A stretch of DNA of 10,428 nucleotides from an uncultured Lachnospiraceae bacterium (GCA_946537585.1 CAMNFX010000030.1:1-10428); one strand, 5' to 3'; counted from the first letter of the stretch, positions 1-7,932 are shown. The notes: a model not told the origin generated them from the letters alone. Numbers and translations are program-made.

Positions 1-2393
1 CTGATCTTATGCTCTCCGTCGCTTAAGTAAAAGCTCAGAAGGGCGTCCAATCCTTTATATATCATAACCGGTTCGCCGTCAACCATGACTTTCCAGCCTT
101 CATCATACGGAATGCTCAAAAAGATCATTCCGCGGTTGGACGGATATCCGAGATCCCCGGTATCCACACGGATGGTTCCCTCCAGATAATCATCCCCGAA
201 GCTGCTGATCTCAAGAGGGTATTTTGACAGCTTATCATATGCTGCTTCCAGTGCCGCATGATCAAAGCGGTAAACGGTAACCGGCAGGGCATCCTTTTCC
301 TTTTCAGCCGTAAAACGGATCAGGTCTCCTTTTTTACAGTCTCCGAGCTCGATCAGGTAGCGGCGGTCCAGGTTTTCAAAGGTCTTTTTTCTCGTCGGCC
401 AGTTGACCGTGACTGACTTGATCTTCGTACTGTTCAGAAAAGCATAATACTCCCCGTCCGCGCTCAGGGAGATAGCATAGGTCCCGTCCGCGCTGCTGCC
501 GGGCTGCGCCTCCGGGATCAGCACGTGCGGAAGCGAAAGCGCGTCACACAGCGAGTTCTGTAAAAGTGCCGGGTCATCCAGTTCCCGGATCCATGCCCCG
601 TTCATTCCCTCCGGACTCATAAAGCCTAAGGGGAGGACATAGCGGTTCCGGTACAGATACGCCTCTTCCCGTTCCCCGATCAAAGTGCGGGCCGGATTCT
701 CATCCTGCTTTGTGCCGAACAGGACATATTTGACATCCATGAGCATATCGATCAGCGGGGTGGAACCCGTTATGCTGTACGCATTTGTCGACGCCTCGCA
801 CCCGAAGGACTTGAACAGCTTCGTGCAGTCCGCATTTGCCATGGAGCTGAAGATCGACATCGAACGGAAATGAAGCCACGCGCCGTCGTTCTTTGTCTTC
901 CGGCTGTACTTTTCAACACGGTAGAAGCTGTCATCATCAAGCTCCCCAAGCAGCGACCGGACGTCGTCGTTATCTTTGGTATAGGAAGTACGGGACGTCG
1001 TCGTCAGGGAGGTGATCGCAGTATTAAGCGAAAGCTCCGCAAAGAGAAGGATGAACAGCAAAAGAGCCGTTTTGGAAAGCGGCGCGCGCTTTGCAAGATA
1101 CAGATGGAACAGCCCCGCATAGAGCGCCGTGATCAGAAGCGCCGCGTAATAGACCGCAAAATGGATCGCGTCATCATCAACTGTCTGCTGCGCGATCAGG
1201 ATAAAAGCGATCGCTGCGGCAAAGGAAGCCGCAAGGTGGTCTCTCCGGATCGATCTGCGGCACTGAAAAACGCGGAAGCCCATGACCAGCACAAGAAATA
1301 CATAGATGAAGGACTGCCGCGCAGGCAGGGAATTCGGATAGTGAAAACCGTGCCAGATAAAATTCAGGACATTGACCGAAAATCCTGCGAGCATGAATAT
1401 GCAGGTGCTGATATAGACCGCCTTTTCTTTTACCCGGATCCTTCGGTTCAGAAAATAAAGCGGGAACCAGAGGAACACGGCGGTGCCGGCGTAAATATTG
1501 GGCCAGTGATCCAGTCCCTGCTCTGTCTGTACGCCGGCCATATGACGCGCAAGCATGCTGATCACAGGAAAATACTGGCTGAAGGTTTTCGGGAAGGTGT
1601 TGTCACTCGATGCCGTCTGGGTAAACGCATAGATCTCCGGAAGCAGCACTGCCGCGGCCAGGCCTCCTGCCAGCAGGCTCCATAAGGCAAAGCGCATGCC
1701 CCTTATGAAAAAGGTCCTCAGATTTCCCGGCGTTTCCAGTACCGAGTACGCAAAAAACCAGATCACGAGAAACATGCAGATCGGGATCGCGATATAGTAG
1801 TTGGAAAAGACCGAAAGCGCAAGCGTGATCCCGTAGAAAAGCCCGCTCTCTCCCCGGATCAGCCGTTCAAGTCCGTACATCACCAGCGGGAACAGAGCTA
1901 CTGTATCAAACCACATCAGGTTCCAGTAATAAGCGCAGGTATACCCGCTTAAAGCATAGATCATGCCGAAAAGGAAGGCCCCGAATCCGTTGCGCGGATC
2001 CCTTTTCTGGAGGTAGAAGGCCATTCCGGCGCCGCACAGCCCGGTCCGTACCAGGATCAGGATCGTCATAAACTCGATCACATGCTTTTCGGGCGCCAGC
2101 ACCACGAGCCAGTTTAAGGGACTCGCAAGGTAGTAGGCGATGATCGCGGTAAAGTTCACTCCCAGCCCGAGATCCCAGGTATAAAGAAGGGAACCGCCGT
2201 GCCGCAGCTTTTCACGAAGCTCGGAGAAAAAGGGAGCATACTGGTGATACATATCCGTCCGGAGTATGCATTCCGATCCGAGCGGCCAGACACGCGAAAA
2301 GACCATGATCACCAGCAGGATGATCACGGGCATCGCAAAAGCAGCCATACAGGTATACTTAATGTCTGAAAATGAAAACCTTGCTCGCCGCAT
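1..2393 (-). CDS. YfhO-family membrane glycosyltransferase, C-terminus beyond the left edge
   Basis: An open frame runs without a stop from 2393 to base 1, giving 797 residues. The N-terminal half is very hydrophobic (about ten or more membrane helices). From roughly residue 465 there is a long polar, beta-rich region that should lie outside the membrane, with the family's closing pattern of a GW followed by VDGEPV near the left edge. Residues 47-52 (DMYHQY) match the conserved DM..QY motif of the first outer loop, where GT-C enzymes keep a catalytic Asp, and TWDLGLGVNF (72-81) is another family signature. Members (YfhO of Bacillus, GtlB of Listeria) are thought to transfer a sugar from a polyprenyl-phosphate carrier to lipoteichoic acid or wall polymer. 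I chose the ATG at 2393 because it is the first after an in-frame TGA and supplies a basic N-terminus; it overlaps the GtrA gene by 35 bases and lacks a clear ribosome site. An ATG at 2348 is the alternative. About 50-60 residues are probably missing. The acceptor here is unknown. Confidence 0.9.
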   Translation of the reverse strand, partial: MRRARFSFSDIKYTCMAAFAMPVIILLVIMVFSRVWPLGSECILRTDMYHQYAPFFSELREKLRHGGSLLYTWDLGLGVNFTAIIAYYLASPLNWLVVLAPEKHVIEFMTILILVRTGLCGAGMAFYLQKRDPRNGFGAFLFGMIYALSGYTCAYYWNLMWFDTVALFPLVMYGLERLIRGESGLFYGITLALSVFSNYYIAIPICMFLVIWFFAYSVLETPGNLRTFFIRGMRFALWSLLAGGLAAAVLLPEIYAFTQTASSDNTFPKTFSQYFPVISMLARHMAGVQTEQGLDHWPNIYAGTAVFLWFPLYFLNRRIRVKEKAVYISTCIFMLAGFSVNVLNFIWHGFHYPNSLPARQSFIYVFLVLVMGFRVFQCRRSIRRDHLAASFAAAIAFILIAQQTVDDDAIHFAVYYAALLITALYAGLFHLYLAKRAPLSKTALLLFILLFAELSLNTAITSLTTTSRTSYTKDNDDVRSLLGELDDDSFYRVEKYSRKTKNDGAWLHFRSMSIFSSMANADCTKLFKSFGCEASTNAYSITGSTPLIDMLMDVKYVLFGTKQDENPARTLIGEREEAYLYRNRYVLPLGFMSPEGMNGAWIRELDDPALLQNSLCDALSLPHVLIPEAQPGSSADGTYAISLSADGEYYAFLNSTKIKSVTVNWPTRKKTFENLDRRYLIELGDCKKGDLIRFTAEKEKDALPVTVYRFDHAALEAAYDKLSKYPLEISSFGDDYLEGTIRVDTGDLGYPSNRGMIFLSIPYDEGWKVMVDGEPVMIYKGLDALLSFYLSDGEHKI

Positions 2394-2784
2394 AATTAAA
2401 AACCAGATTGAAGACCGAGGTCAGTACCTTGGCAATGTATTCGTTCAGATGCAGCACTCCGGTCATCAGCCACATCAGCAGAAGGGAAATGATGCCGCTG
2501 ATGATCCTGGCACTGAAAAAAGCCGCAGCCTCCTTCAGAAGGTGTGCCGGTCCGAAATCAAAATTCCGGAACACGACCAGCTTGTTGGCGATATAGGCAA
2601 ACAGGACCGCCGCAAACCAGCTGACCGCAGTCGCTGCCATTGCGGCATCCGAAGAAGCGATCCCGCCCTTTTTCAGCGTTTCATTGACAAGGGCAAAGAC
2701 CGCATAGTCGACAGCCGTTGTCAGCACACCGACGACCACATAGGAGATCGTCTCATAATTAAATATCTTTTTTATCAGGTCCAT
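2359..2784 (-). CDS. GtrA-family four-helix membrane protein, probable lipid-linked sugar flippase
   Basis: This 141-residue protein has about four membrane helices (near residues 12-34, 48-73, 85-109 and 117-137). It carries the two hallmarks of the GtrA/GtcA family: FAYIANKLVVF (62-72) after helix 2, and NYAASKVFIF (130-139) at the C-terminus. Family members are thought to move polyprenyl-phosphate-linked sugars across the membrane so that an outward-facing transferase can use them. The ATG directly follows the TAA of the carboxypeptidase gene with no bases between. An AGAAG about eight bases upstream, inside that gene's end, can serve as ribosome site, so the two are probably translationally coupled. 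The downstream YfhO gene starts inside its last codons, which fits a flippase-transferase pair. Length is normal for the family. The identity of the sugar cannot be read from the sequence. Confidence 0.92.
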   Translation of the reverse strand: MDLIKKIFNYETISYVVVGVLTTAVDYAVFALVNETLKKGGIASSDAAMAATAVSWFAAVLFAYIANKLVVFRNFDFGPAHLLKEAAAFFSARIISGIISLLLMWLMTGVLHLNEYIAKVLTSVFNLVFNYAASKVFIFRH

Positions 2785-4293
2785 TTATTGATCTTCTGAA
2801 GCCCCGTCATCAGGGACCGGTTCCGAAGCTTCCTCTGCACTCTCTTCCTCATTCACCTGATGATGCTTTCTTGCCTCCACCATTTCCTGGAAGCTTTCCT
2901 CACTCATATGCATATCCTTAAGGCGGCGGCGCTGCCGTTCACGAAAGGCTTCTCTGCGCGCCTCCTCGTTCCGGACGGAGACCCGGTGGGCAAATATAAG
3001 CGCGATGACCGCAAGGATCAGTCCGATGATCCCGGCAATGATCAGCGCCGTTTTCATAGGAATGTGCAAAGCTCCGGAGCTTCCCGCTTCCTCTTCGTTT
3101 TCCGGGTCGACGCCGTCGATCATCAGCTCTGATTCCCGGTCGTTGAGCAGATATACGCTGCCGTTCCTGACATCGGCATAATGGAAGACCATCCTTGCCG
3201 CCGCAAGCTCCGGGGCATCCTCCGGCATGTTGTATTCATACCCTACGGTAAGGTCTTCAAGATCGGCTCCGATCGGGACCGTGACGATTGCGGGTCCTGC
3301 TGCCAGGATATGGCAGTCCGCACCCTCGGCGATCTTATCGGTCTTAAGCCGCTCCGCAGCGTGATAGCGGGCAACCGGATCCTCGATCTTTGCATTTTCA
3401 AAGTTTGCGAATCCGAAATCAAGAAGAAGCTTCGTATCCAGATAGTGATCCGGATTCTTGTCCTTCAAAACAACAGCAACCAGCCTGCGTCCTTCGCTTT
3501 CCGCAAAGGTAATAAGCGTGTTGCCGCTGGCGGTTATGAATCCGGTCTTTCCCCCGACAACGCGTTCATCCGTATACTTTGTGCCGCTCTTGACCATCTT
3601 GTGTCCCACGGCAACCGTCAGTCCGCCGGGATACTTGGCCGTAGGGCCCATCTTGTATTCCTCGGAGGACTCGATCTCCATAAAGGCCGGATTGTCGAAG
3701 CACGCCTTCCCGATGAGCGCAAGGTCATAGGCTGTGGTCACATGCTCGCTGTCCGTAAGTCCGCTGGGATTTTTAAAGACGGTTGCGGTACAGCCGAGCT
3801 CCTGCGCCCGCCTGGTCATCATCACGGCAAAATCATCAACACTGCCTGCGACATGGATCGCCAGCGCATTGGAAGAATCCGCAGCAGACCGGAACAGTGT
3901 CGCATAAAGAAGATCCCGGACGCTGACCTCATCACCTTCCGAAAGGCCTGCTGTCACCGCACCGGATTCCAGGCCGTAGACCGAGTCTCCTGTAATGGTG
4001 ACCATTTCATCCAGATCACAGTTTTCCAGAACCAGAAGGCCGGTCATGATCTTGGTGATCGAGGCAGGATAGCACTGTTCATAAATATTGGAGCCCCAAA
4101 GGACGGTCTCGGTGTCCGCATCCATCACGATGGCAGCGCCGGCAGTCACGGTGCCCTCCGGCGCGACCCATACCGCCTGTGCATAGGAAGGCAGGCCTGC
4201 ATGCAGAATAACCAGCACGCCCAGCAGCACGCCAAAGGCAGCATGTCCGCCTGTTCTCTTCAGTTTAAGAAGCAGCTGTTTGAAAAACCTCAA
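2785..4293 (-). CDS. D-alanyl-D-alanine carboxypeptidase (PBP5/DacF type, peptidase family S11)
   Basis: The 502-residue protein has the three active-site motifs of S11 penicillin-binding proteins in order and spacing: SITK at 78-81 (nucleophile Ser78), SSN at 140-142 and KTG at 249-251. It should remove the terminal D-Ala from peptidoglycan stem peptides outside the cell, setting the level of cross-linking. A basic start and a hydrophobic stretch (about 18-38) with an AQA at 38-40 look like a signal peptide. The C-terminal beta domain (about 300-395) is followed by a true membrane helix (about 413-435) and a 67-residue charged tail that should be cytoplasmic, instead of the usual short amphipathic anchor. 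The start is TTG at 4293: an in-frame TGA lies two codons upstream, and an AGG sits nine bases before it. The gene follows the lipoprotein gene after ten bases and abuts the GtrA gene. Catalytic assignment is strong; the cellular substrate context is inferred. Confidence 0.95.
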   Translation of the reverse strand: MRFFKQLLLKLKRTGGHAAFGVLLGVLVILHAGLPSYAQAVWVAPEGTVTAGAAIVMDADTETVLWGSNIYEQCYPASITKIMTGLLVLENCDLDEMVTITGDSVYGLESGAVTAGLSEGDEVSVRDLLYATLFRSAADSSNALAIHVAGSVDDFAVMMTRRAQELGCTATVFKNPSGLTDSEHVTTAYDLALIGKACFDNPAFMEIESSEEYKMGPTAKYPGGLTVAVGHKMVKSGTKYTDERVVGGKTGFITASGNTLITFAESEGRRLVAVVLKDKNPDHYLDTKLLLDFGFANFENAKIEDPVARYHAAERLKTDKIAEGADCHILAAGPAIVTVPIGADLEDLTVGYEYNMPEDAPELAAARMVFHYADVRNGSVYLLNDRESELMIDGVDPENEEEAGSSGALHIPMKTALIIAGIIGLILAVIALIFAHRVSVRNEEARREAFRERQRRRLKDMHMSEESFQEMVEARKHHQVNEEESAEEASEPVPDDGASEDQ

Positions 4294-4303
4294 AATTCAG
4301 AAC

Positions 4304-4969
4304 CTATTTCCCTTCATAAACGCGCAGAGGATAGCACCCAAGCTCCCCGCCATCCGCATAATACACGATCACGGGATCGCCGCTGTCGCTGGTCATGGCG
4401 CCATTGTCGATCCTGCAGTTGTCCTTGATCAGCTGGATCTGCGTCCCGTCTCCGATCTGTACGGTAAAGGAGCTCATCATATTTGCTGTCGTGACTCCGG
4501 AGATCCGCTTCAGGGTATATCCTCCGTCCGGCAGTACGGCAATAAACTCCACATCCTCCGTATTCCGGACCATGTCACCGTGAAATAAAATGACCACATC
4601 CATACCCGCGGCAAGCTCTGCCTCAATGTAGCCGATCTCCAGCCCGGTCACGGACCATGCATTGTCCGGGTCGTTTTTATCCTTAAAAGAATACACCGTC
4701 GAGCTGTCCATGCCGCTTCCGTCGATATCAAGCACGGTCGCATACATGATCCCGTAGTAGGGGGACTCCTCCTCCCCGGGCTCCTTCGCCGCTACGGTTC
4801 CCGGATATTCCCCTTCAAAGGCCGGCTCCGTCTCTTCCGTTTCTTCCTCATCCGCTGCTTCCGCCGTCTCCGGTTCCCCCGAAGATCTGTGACACCCGCA
4901 AAGAAGAAAAAGGCAGAAAAGGAAAAGGGTGCAGCACCTCAGTAAACGATACAGACTGCGCCGCCTCAT
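4304..4969 (-). CDS. Lipoprotein of unknown function with a probable duplicated beta domain
   Basis: This 221-residue protein begins with four basic residues in its first eight, then a hydrophobic stretch ending LLCGC, a lipobox with the modified cysteine at position 26. The Cys at -2 is slightly atypical. It should therefore be anchored on the outer face of the membrane. Residues 31-70 form a strongly acidic, Glu/Thr/Pro-rich linker. The rest (72-221) is rich in short beta-like segments and seems to contain two related halves: each has an SS-T/F-V start, a run of the type VVILF or VIVYY, and a closing DG plus aliphatic strand. I do not recognise a named family. The ATG overlaps the stop of the M29 gene by four bases (ATGA) and is preceded by a textbook GGAGG six bases upstream. 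Position next to a carboxypeptidase suggests an envelope job, but that is inference. Confidence 0.85.
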   Translation of the reverse strand: MRRRSLYRLLRCCTLFLFCLFLLCGCHRSSGEPETAEAADEEETEETEPAFEGEYPGTVAAKEPGEEESPYYGIMYATVLDIDGSGMDSSTVYSFKDKNDPDNAWSVTGLEIGYIEAELAAGMDVVILFHGDMVRNTEDVEFIAVLPDGGYTLKRISGVTTANMMSSFTVQIGDGTQIQLIKDNCRIDNGAMTSDSGDPVIVYYADGGELGCYPLRVYEGK

Positions 4970-7071
4970 ACAGCACCTCCGGTTTCTGCAAGCGCCTCAT
5001 TCAGGCCTTCCGTGCCGGGCAGTACAAAACGTCCGTCCCGGATAAGATCCGTCCGTCCGCCGGGGCTTACGGCAGTCAGCAGGCCAAGCTCCTCATAGGG
5101 CAGCGTAATGTCCGTATGAACGCGGAAATAAGCCTGCTCCGGAGCACTGTGACGAAGTGCCGAGCATTCATTCTCCCTGGCGATGATCCTCTTTCCGTCA
5201 GGATTGAAGGTCGCAAGGTCCTCTTCATAGCTGTAACAGGTATCTCCGACAGCAAAATGGGGGCCGGTTTTTTCGGCGATCAGCACCGGCATCCTGTCTT
5301 CAATGCCATAATGCCGCGCCGCGGCATATGCCACGGTATTGGTGCCGATGGCAAACTCTCCCATGGGAAGCCGTTCACGGTTCCTGAAGATCACTCTTCT
5401 GATGAGCTGCCGTCCCTCCTCGGGATCACTGAAGTTCTCACAGGAATATTCCTGTACCCTCCCGTCTTCGAAACGGATCTTCAGATCTCTGAAAAGGTAC
5501 CCGTTGATATAGACATGCCCGACATGCAAAAGCCCGCAGGTTCCTGTCAGTACAGGCGAAGTAAAGACCTCGCCTGCGGGAATGTTGACATCTGCGAGAC
5601 AGTTTTCAAAATTCGTCTCGGACGCGGGATCGATAAGCGTATGCAGCATGATCCTGAGATCCGTCCCGTTTCCCTCACAGCCGTGAACTTCGACGAAAGA
5701 CGCCCGGTCGAGGGCATCGATCAGGCACTGCTGGATCTCCTGCCACCGGCTTACGGGAAGCGTATTTATCTCCACGATCTTTTCAAAGATCTCCCGGTAG
5801 GCTGCCGCAGGCTCCATGCCGGTACGCGCCTGATATACATCCGCTATGGAGGGCGCAGGCCAGGCGATGATATTAAAGCTGGTCTCCTCATCCGGCATGA
5901 ACCTGTTCATCAGCTCATGATCCTTCTGCAGATACTCCCGGCTGACCTGAAGCTGATACTCGGAATAAGCCGGGGCCTCCGGCCTGGTCCTCGGCGTCTC
6001 CGCCGCCGTGCCGAAGATCTCCACACAGGCACGGCCGGAAAACTTCCTGAGCTTTTCTTCAAGCTTTACGCCTGCCTGATCGAGCGCTTTCAGTCTGCAG
6101 GCCTTGAGTTTATCTCCCCAGAACAACGCCAGGTCTTCCCGGTGGTCATGTTCAAACTGTGCGTTGAGCGCGCCGTAAATGCCCGGCTGAACATTGCCTG
6201 CAAACCTGGCATTGATCAGATGAACCGGATGCCGGTTCAGGATCACACGGAGTCCCGCCGCCTCAAACCGGCGGACAGACGCCCGCATAAAACGGTCCAG
6301 GCCGAGCGGAAAATAGCAGAGCACGGTGGACTTTTTTCCAATGTCCTTCCCGGTCATGGCAAACCCCCGGATATATCCGTCGGTATAGGCTTCTGCCATC
6401 TTTTCGATCATCTCTTCCGGAAGCTCTGAGAGCAGGCGTGCCGTCAAAAGCTCCTCCCCGGTGATCCGCTCCCCGTAGCTGTAGAGCCAGCTGTGATCTC
6501 CGGTATCGGACAGGTCGGCATTCATCAGAATATCGTACGCAAAGCTGCTGTCCGGATCGCAGTTTCCCTTCAGATAATCCTCTGTCATCATGGCAGCATA
6601 ATCATAAAGGTAATCATAGATCACATCCCGGACAGCCTGTTCCTTGTCAATAATTTCATCCTGTTCGAAAATATTGAATATCTGTATTGTCGTTTCCAGT
6701 ACAGCGGCTGTATTCTCGATTTTTTTCTCATACAGGGACGCGATCAGCGAAAGGCATTCGGCATACCACACGGCAAGGAGCTGTCCGATGCCGCCGGCCC
6801 TTTTTACCGCATATGCAGGATCCAGCCAGGACTGAGGATAACGCTCCTCCTGAAGGTCCCGGAAAAGGAGCTCATTGACCGCACGATCCTTTTTCTGCTC
6901 CCTCCGCTCTTTCCCGCAGGTACGGATAAAATCACGGAGCACCGTAAAGTATTCACAAAGCGCAGGATCCGTAAGCGGCTCCGGGAACATTAAAATGCGT
7001 TCTTCGGCAAGTCCGCAGCGCTCCTTCAGCACTTCTTCGTCATTTTCAATTAAAATAACATTTTCTTCCAT
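4966..7071 (-). CDS. M29-family metallo-aminopeptidase with a large N-terminal extension
   Basis: The 701-residue protein ends in a domain matching M29 aminopeptidases (AmpS/AmpT/PepS), which release N-terminal amino acids from peptides using two metal ions. The expected ligand residues appear in order: Glu501 in EVFTSP, Glu572 in GEFAIGTNT, Glu600 and His605 in EKTGPHFAVGD, and His652/Asp654 in HTD. Tyr613 is in the position of the catalytic tyrosine. The family core seems to start near residue 245 (CYFPLGLDRFMRASVRRF), since in typical ~410-residue members the first ligand is near residue 253. About 245 extra, mostly helical and charged residues precede it, with no recognised domain. There is no signal peptide, so the enzyme is probably cytoplasmic. 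The ATG at 7071 has no clear ribosome site and lies 22 bases after the small membrane protein gene. Its role in an envelope operon is unclear; processing of recycled or imported peptides is one guess. Confidence 0.88.
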   Translation of the reverse strand: MEENVILIENDEEVLKERCGLAEERILMFPEPLTDPALCEYFTVLRDFIRTCGKERREQKKDRAVNELLFRDLQEERYPQSWLDPAYAVKRAGGIGQLLAVWYAECLSLIASLYEKKIENTAAVLETTIQIFNIFEQDEIIDKEQAVRDVIYDYLYDYAAMMTEDYLKGNCDPDSSFAYDILMNADLSDTGDHSWLYSYGERITGEELLTARLLSELPEEMIEKMAEAYTDGYIRGFAMTGKDIGKKSTVLCYFPLGLDRFMRASVRRFEAAGLRVILNRHPVHLINARFAGNVQPGIYGALNAQFEHDHREDLALFWGDKLKACRLKALDQAGVKLEEKLRKFSGRACVEIFGTAAETPRTRPEAPAYSEYQLQVSREYLQKDHELMNRFMPDEETSFNIIAWPAPSIADVYQARTGMEPAAAYREIFEKIVEINTLPVSRWQEIQQCLIDALDRASFVEVHGCEGNGTDLRIMLHTLIDPASETNFENCLADVNIPAGEVFTSPVLTGTCGLLHVGHVYINGYLFRDLKIRFEDGRVQEYSCENFSDPEEGRQLIRRVIFRNRERLPMGEFAIGTNTVAYAAARHYGIEDRMPVLIAEKTGPHFAVGDTCYSYEEDLATFNPDGKRIIARENECSALRHSAPEQAYFRVHTDITLPYEELGLLTAVSPGGRTDLIRDGRFVLPGTEGLNEALAETGGAV
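4976..4980 (-). promoter_or_regulatory. Strong ribosome binding site of the lipoprotein gene
   Basis: GGAGG lies six bases before the ATG at 4969, inside the last codons of the M29 gene. It is the best Shine-Dalgarno match seen among the genes of this operon and fixes the lipoprotein start. It also suggests the lipoprotein may be made at a higher rate than its neighbours. Confidence 0.85.
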
Positions 7072-7093
7072 AAATTCATAATGAAGGTAACTG

Positions 7094-7405
7094 TTAAAGC
7101 AGGATCAGCCCCCAGCAAAGCAGGGTCAGTGCCGAAAGCACACCGCCGATCACTGCAAACAGATGGTTGTGTTCCTTTTCAAAGAGACTCGATACCGTAA
7201 ACACGATACCCATGATCCCAAGAAGAATCGCACATACGCCCGCAGCTGCCGTCACCCGCGGTACACTTCCCTCTGTCCTGACAGCGGTCACCATGATGAG
7301 CACCGTCACCGTAAAGACCACAAGGCCCAGAGCAAAGCTGAACCAGCCCGCATGACTGTAGGGATGGCGGATATAGGAATACTTCTTTTTTTCCTTTCTT
7401 TTCAC
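7094..7405 (-). CDS. Small three-helix membrane protein, possibly DUF6142 family
   Basis: This 103-residue protein has a short, very basic N-terminus (KRKEKKK) that should face the cytoplasm, followed by three hydrophobic helices at about 20-42, 51-75 and 81-103. It ends within the last helix. I recall similar proteins of this size being common in Lachnospiraceae under the label DUF6142, but I cannot confirm that without a search, and no function is known to me. The start is GTG at 7405, whose GTGA overlaps the TGA of the VanZ-like gene. A GAGG ten bases upstream, in that gene's end, is a plausible ribosome site. The four-base overlap implies coupled translation with the VanZ-like protein, so the two may act together in the membrane. 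Confidence 0.8.
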   Translation of the reverse strand: MKRKEKKKYSYIRHPYSHAGWFSFALGLVVFTVTVLIMVTAVRTEGSVPRVTAAAGVCAILLGIMGIVFTVSSLFEKEHNHLFAVIGGVLSALTLLCWGLILL

Positions 7406-7923
7406 TTCTGGCTTTCCTCGTCGCTGATCTCGCGGATCTCTACCCTGCGCCTTTGCCGGCGGAGGACCGCACGTTTAAAACGCCAGCGCTGTATCATGCG
7501 GTTAAGCATAAATCCCAGGAATACTCCCAGGGTGTTCAGAAACAGATCATCCACGTCAAAGCTGCCGACCCGGAAGACCAGCTGCGTACATTCGATCAGA
7601 AAACTGATCAGCAATCCGACCGGCACGGCTCCGTATACGCGGCGGCAGCGCCTTGAGATCGCCGGCAGTAAAAAGCCGCATGGCATAAAGGCCAGTACAT
7701 TTCCCGCCACATTCAGCAGGAAAGCCCTGAGCCCAAGCTGTTTTCTGTATGTCCAGAACCTGCGGATCTCAGTAAAAAAAACAAGGTTATACCGCGCCTC
7801 ATTTTCGGATGAAGGCCCTCTTCCGAGGGACTCGGCGAAAATCGTATAGTACGTGATGGCGATCAGGTAAAAAATGAAGATCACCCAGCAGGCCTTCTGG
7901 ATCTTGGTCGTTCCTCTGATCAT
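7402..7923 (-). CDS. VanZ-like family membrane protein
   Basis: The 173-residue protein carries the VanZ-like (PF04892) signatures: NLVFF (46-50), the N-x-x-GNVLAFMPCGFLLP block (71-87), ECTQ (111-114), and FDVDDLFLNTLG (122-133). About four membrane helices fit (12-29, 67-87, 99-117, 126-143), followed by a strongly basic tail (146-164). VanZ itself gives low-level teicoplanin resistance; the role of chromosomal relatives is unsettled, so this should not be read as a resistance gene. It is the first gene of the operon. The ATG at 7923 lies only ten bases from the -10 box, implying a leader of about three bases. A GTG at 7884 (codon 14) has an AGAAGG eight bases upstream and could be the true start, but it would remove the basic N-terminus before helix 1. 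Family call is strong; the start is uncertain. Confidence 0.9.
   Translation of the reverse strand: MIRGTTKIQKACWVIFIFYLIAITYYTIFAESLGRGPSSENEARYNLVFFTEIRRFWTYRKQLGLRAFLLNVAGNVLAFMPCGFLLPAISRRCRRVYGAVPVGLLISFLIECTQLVFRVGSFDVDDLFLNTLGVFLGFMLNRMIQRWRFKRAVLRRQRRRVEIREISDEESQK
7893..7898 (-). promoter_or_regulatory. Possible internal ribosome binding site in the VanZ-like gene
   Basis: AGAAGG lies eight bases before an in-frame GTG at 7884 (codon 14 of the longest frame). With the expected transcription start near 7926, initiation here would have a normal leader of about 42 bases. It competes with the ATG at 7923 as the true start signal. Confidence 0.4.
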
Positions 7924-7932
7924 GAAAAATAA

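Noticed and set aside
870-1685. Long open frame on the plus strand (271 residues)
   Set aside because: It lies wholly antisense to the YfhO gene, its product is a low-complexity Arg/Lys/Gln-rich chain with no motif, and the minus frame is clearly the coding one.
3181-4428. 415-residue open frame on the plus strand
   Set aside because: It is antisense to the carboxypeptidase gene with its three active-site motifs, and crosses into the lipoprotein gene. The product has no family signature.
5116-6429. 437-residue open frame on the plus strand
   Set aside because: It is antisense to the M29 gene, whose metal-site motifs are unmistakable. The plus-strand product has no recognisable domain and is a by-product of codon usage.
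7072-7093. Separate promoter for the M29 gene in the AT-rich gap
   Set aside because: A TATGAA resembles a -10 box, but no -35 lies at a suitable distance. The gap is only 22 bases, so read-through from 7933-7961 is simpler.
7402-7923. VanZ-like protein as an antibiotic-resistance determinant
   Set aside because: No vanHAX or regulator genes are present, and VanZ-like proteins are widespread chromosomal proteins without proven resistance roles.
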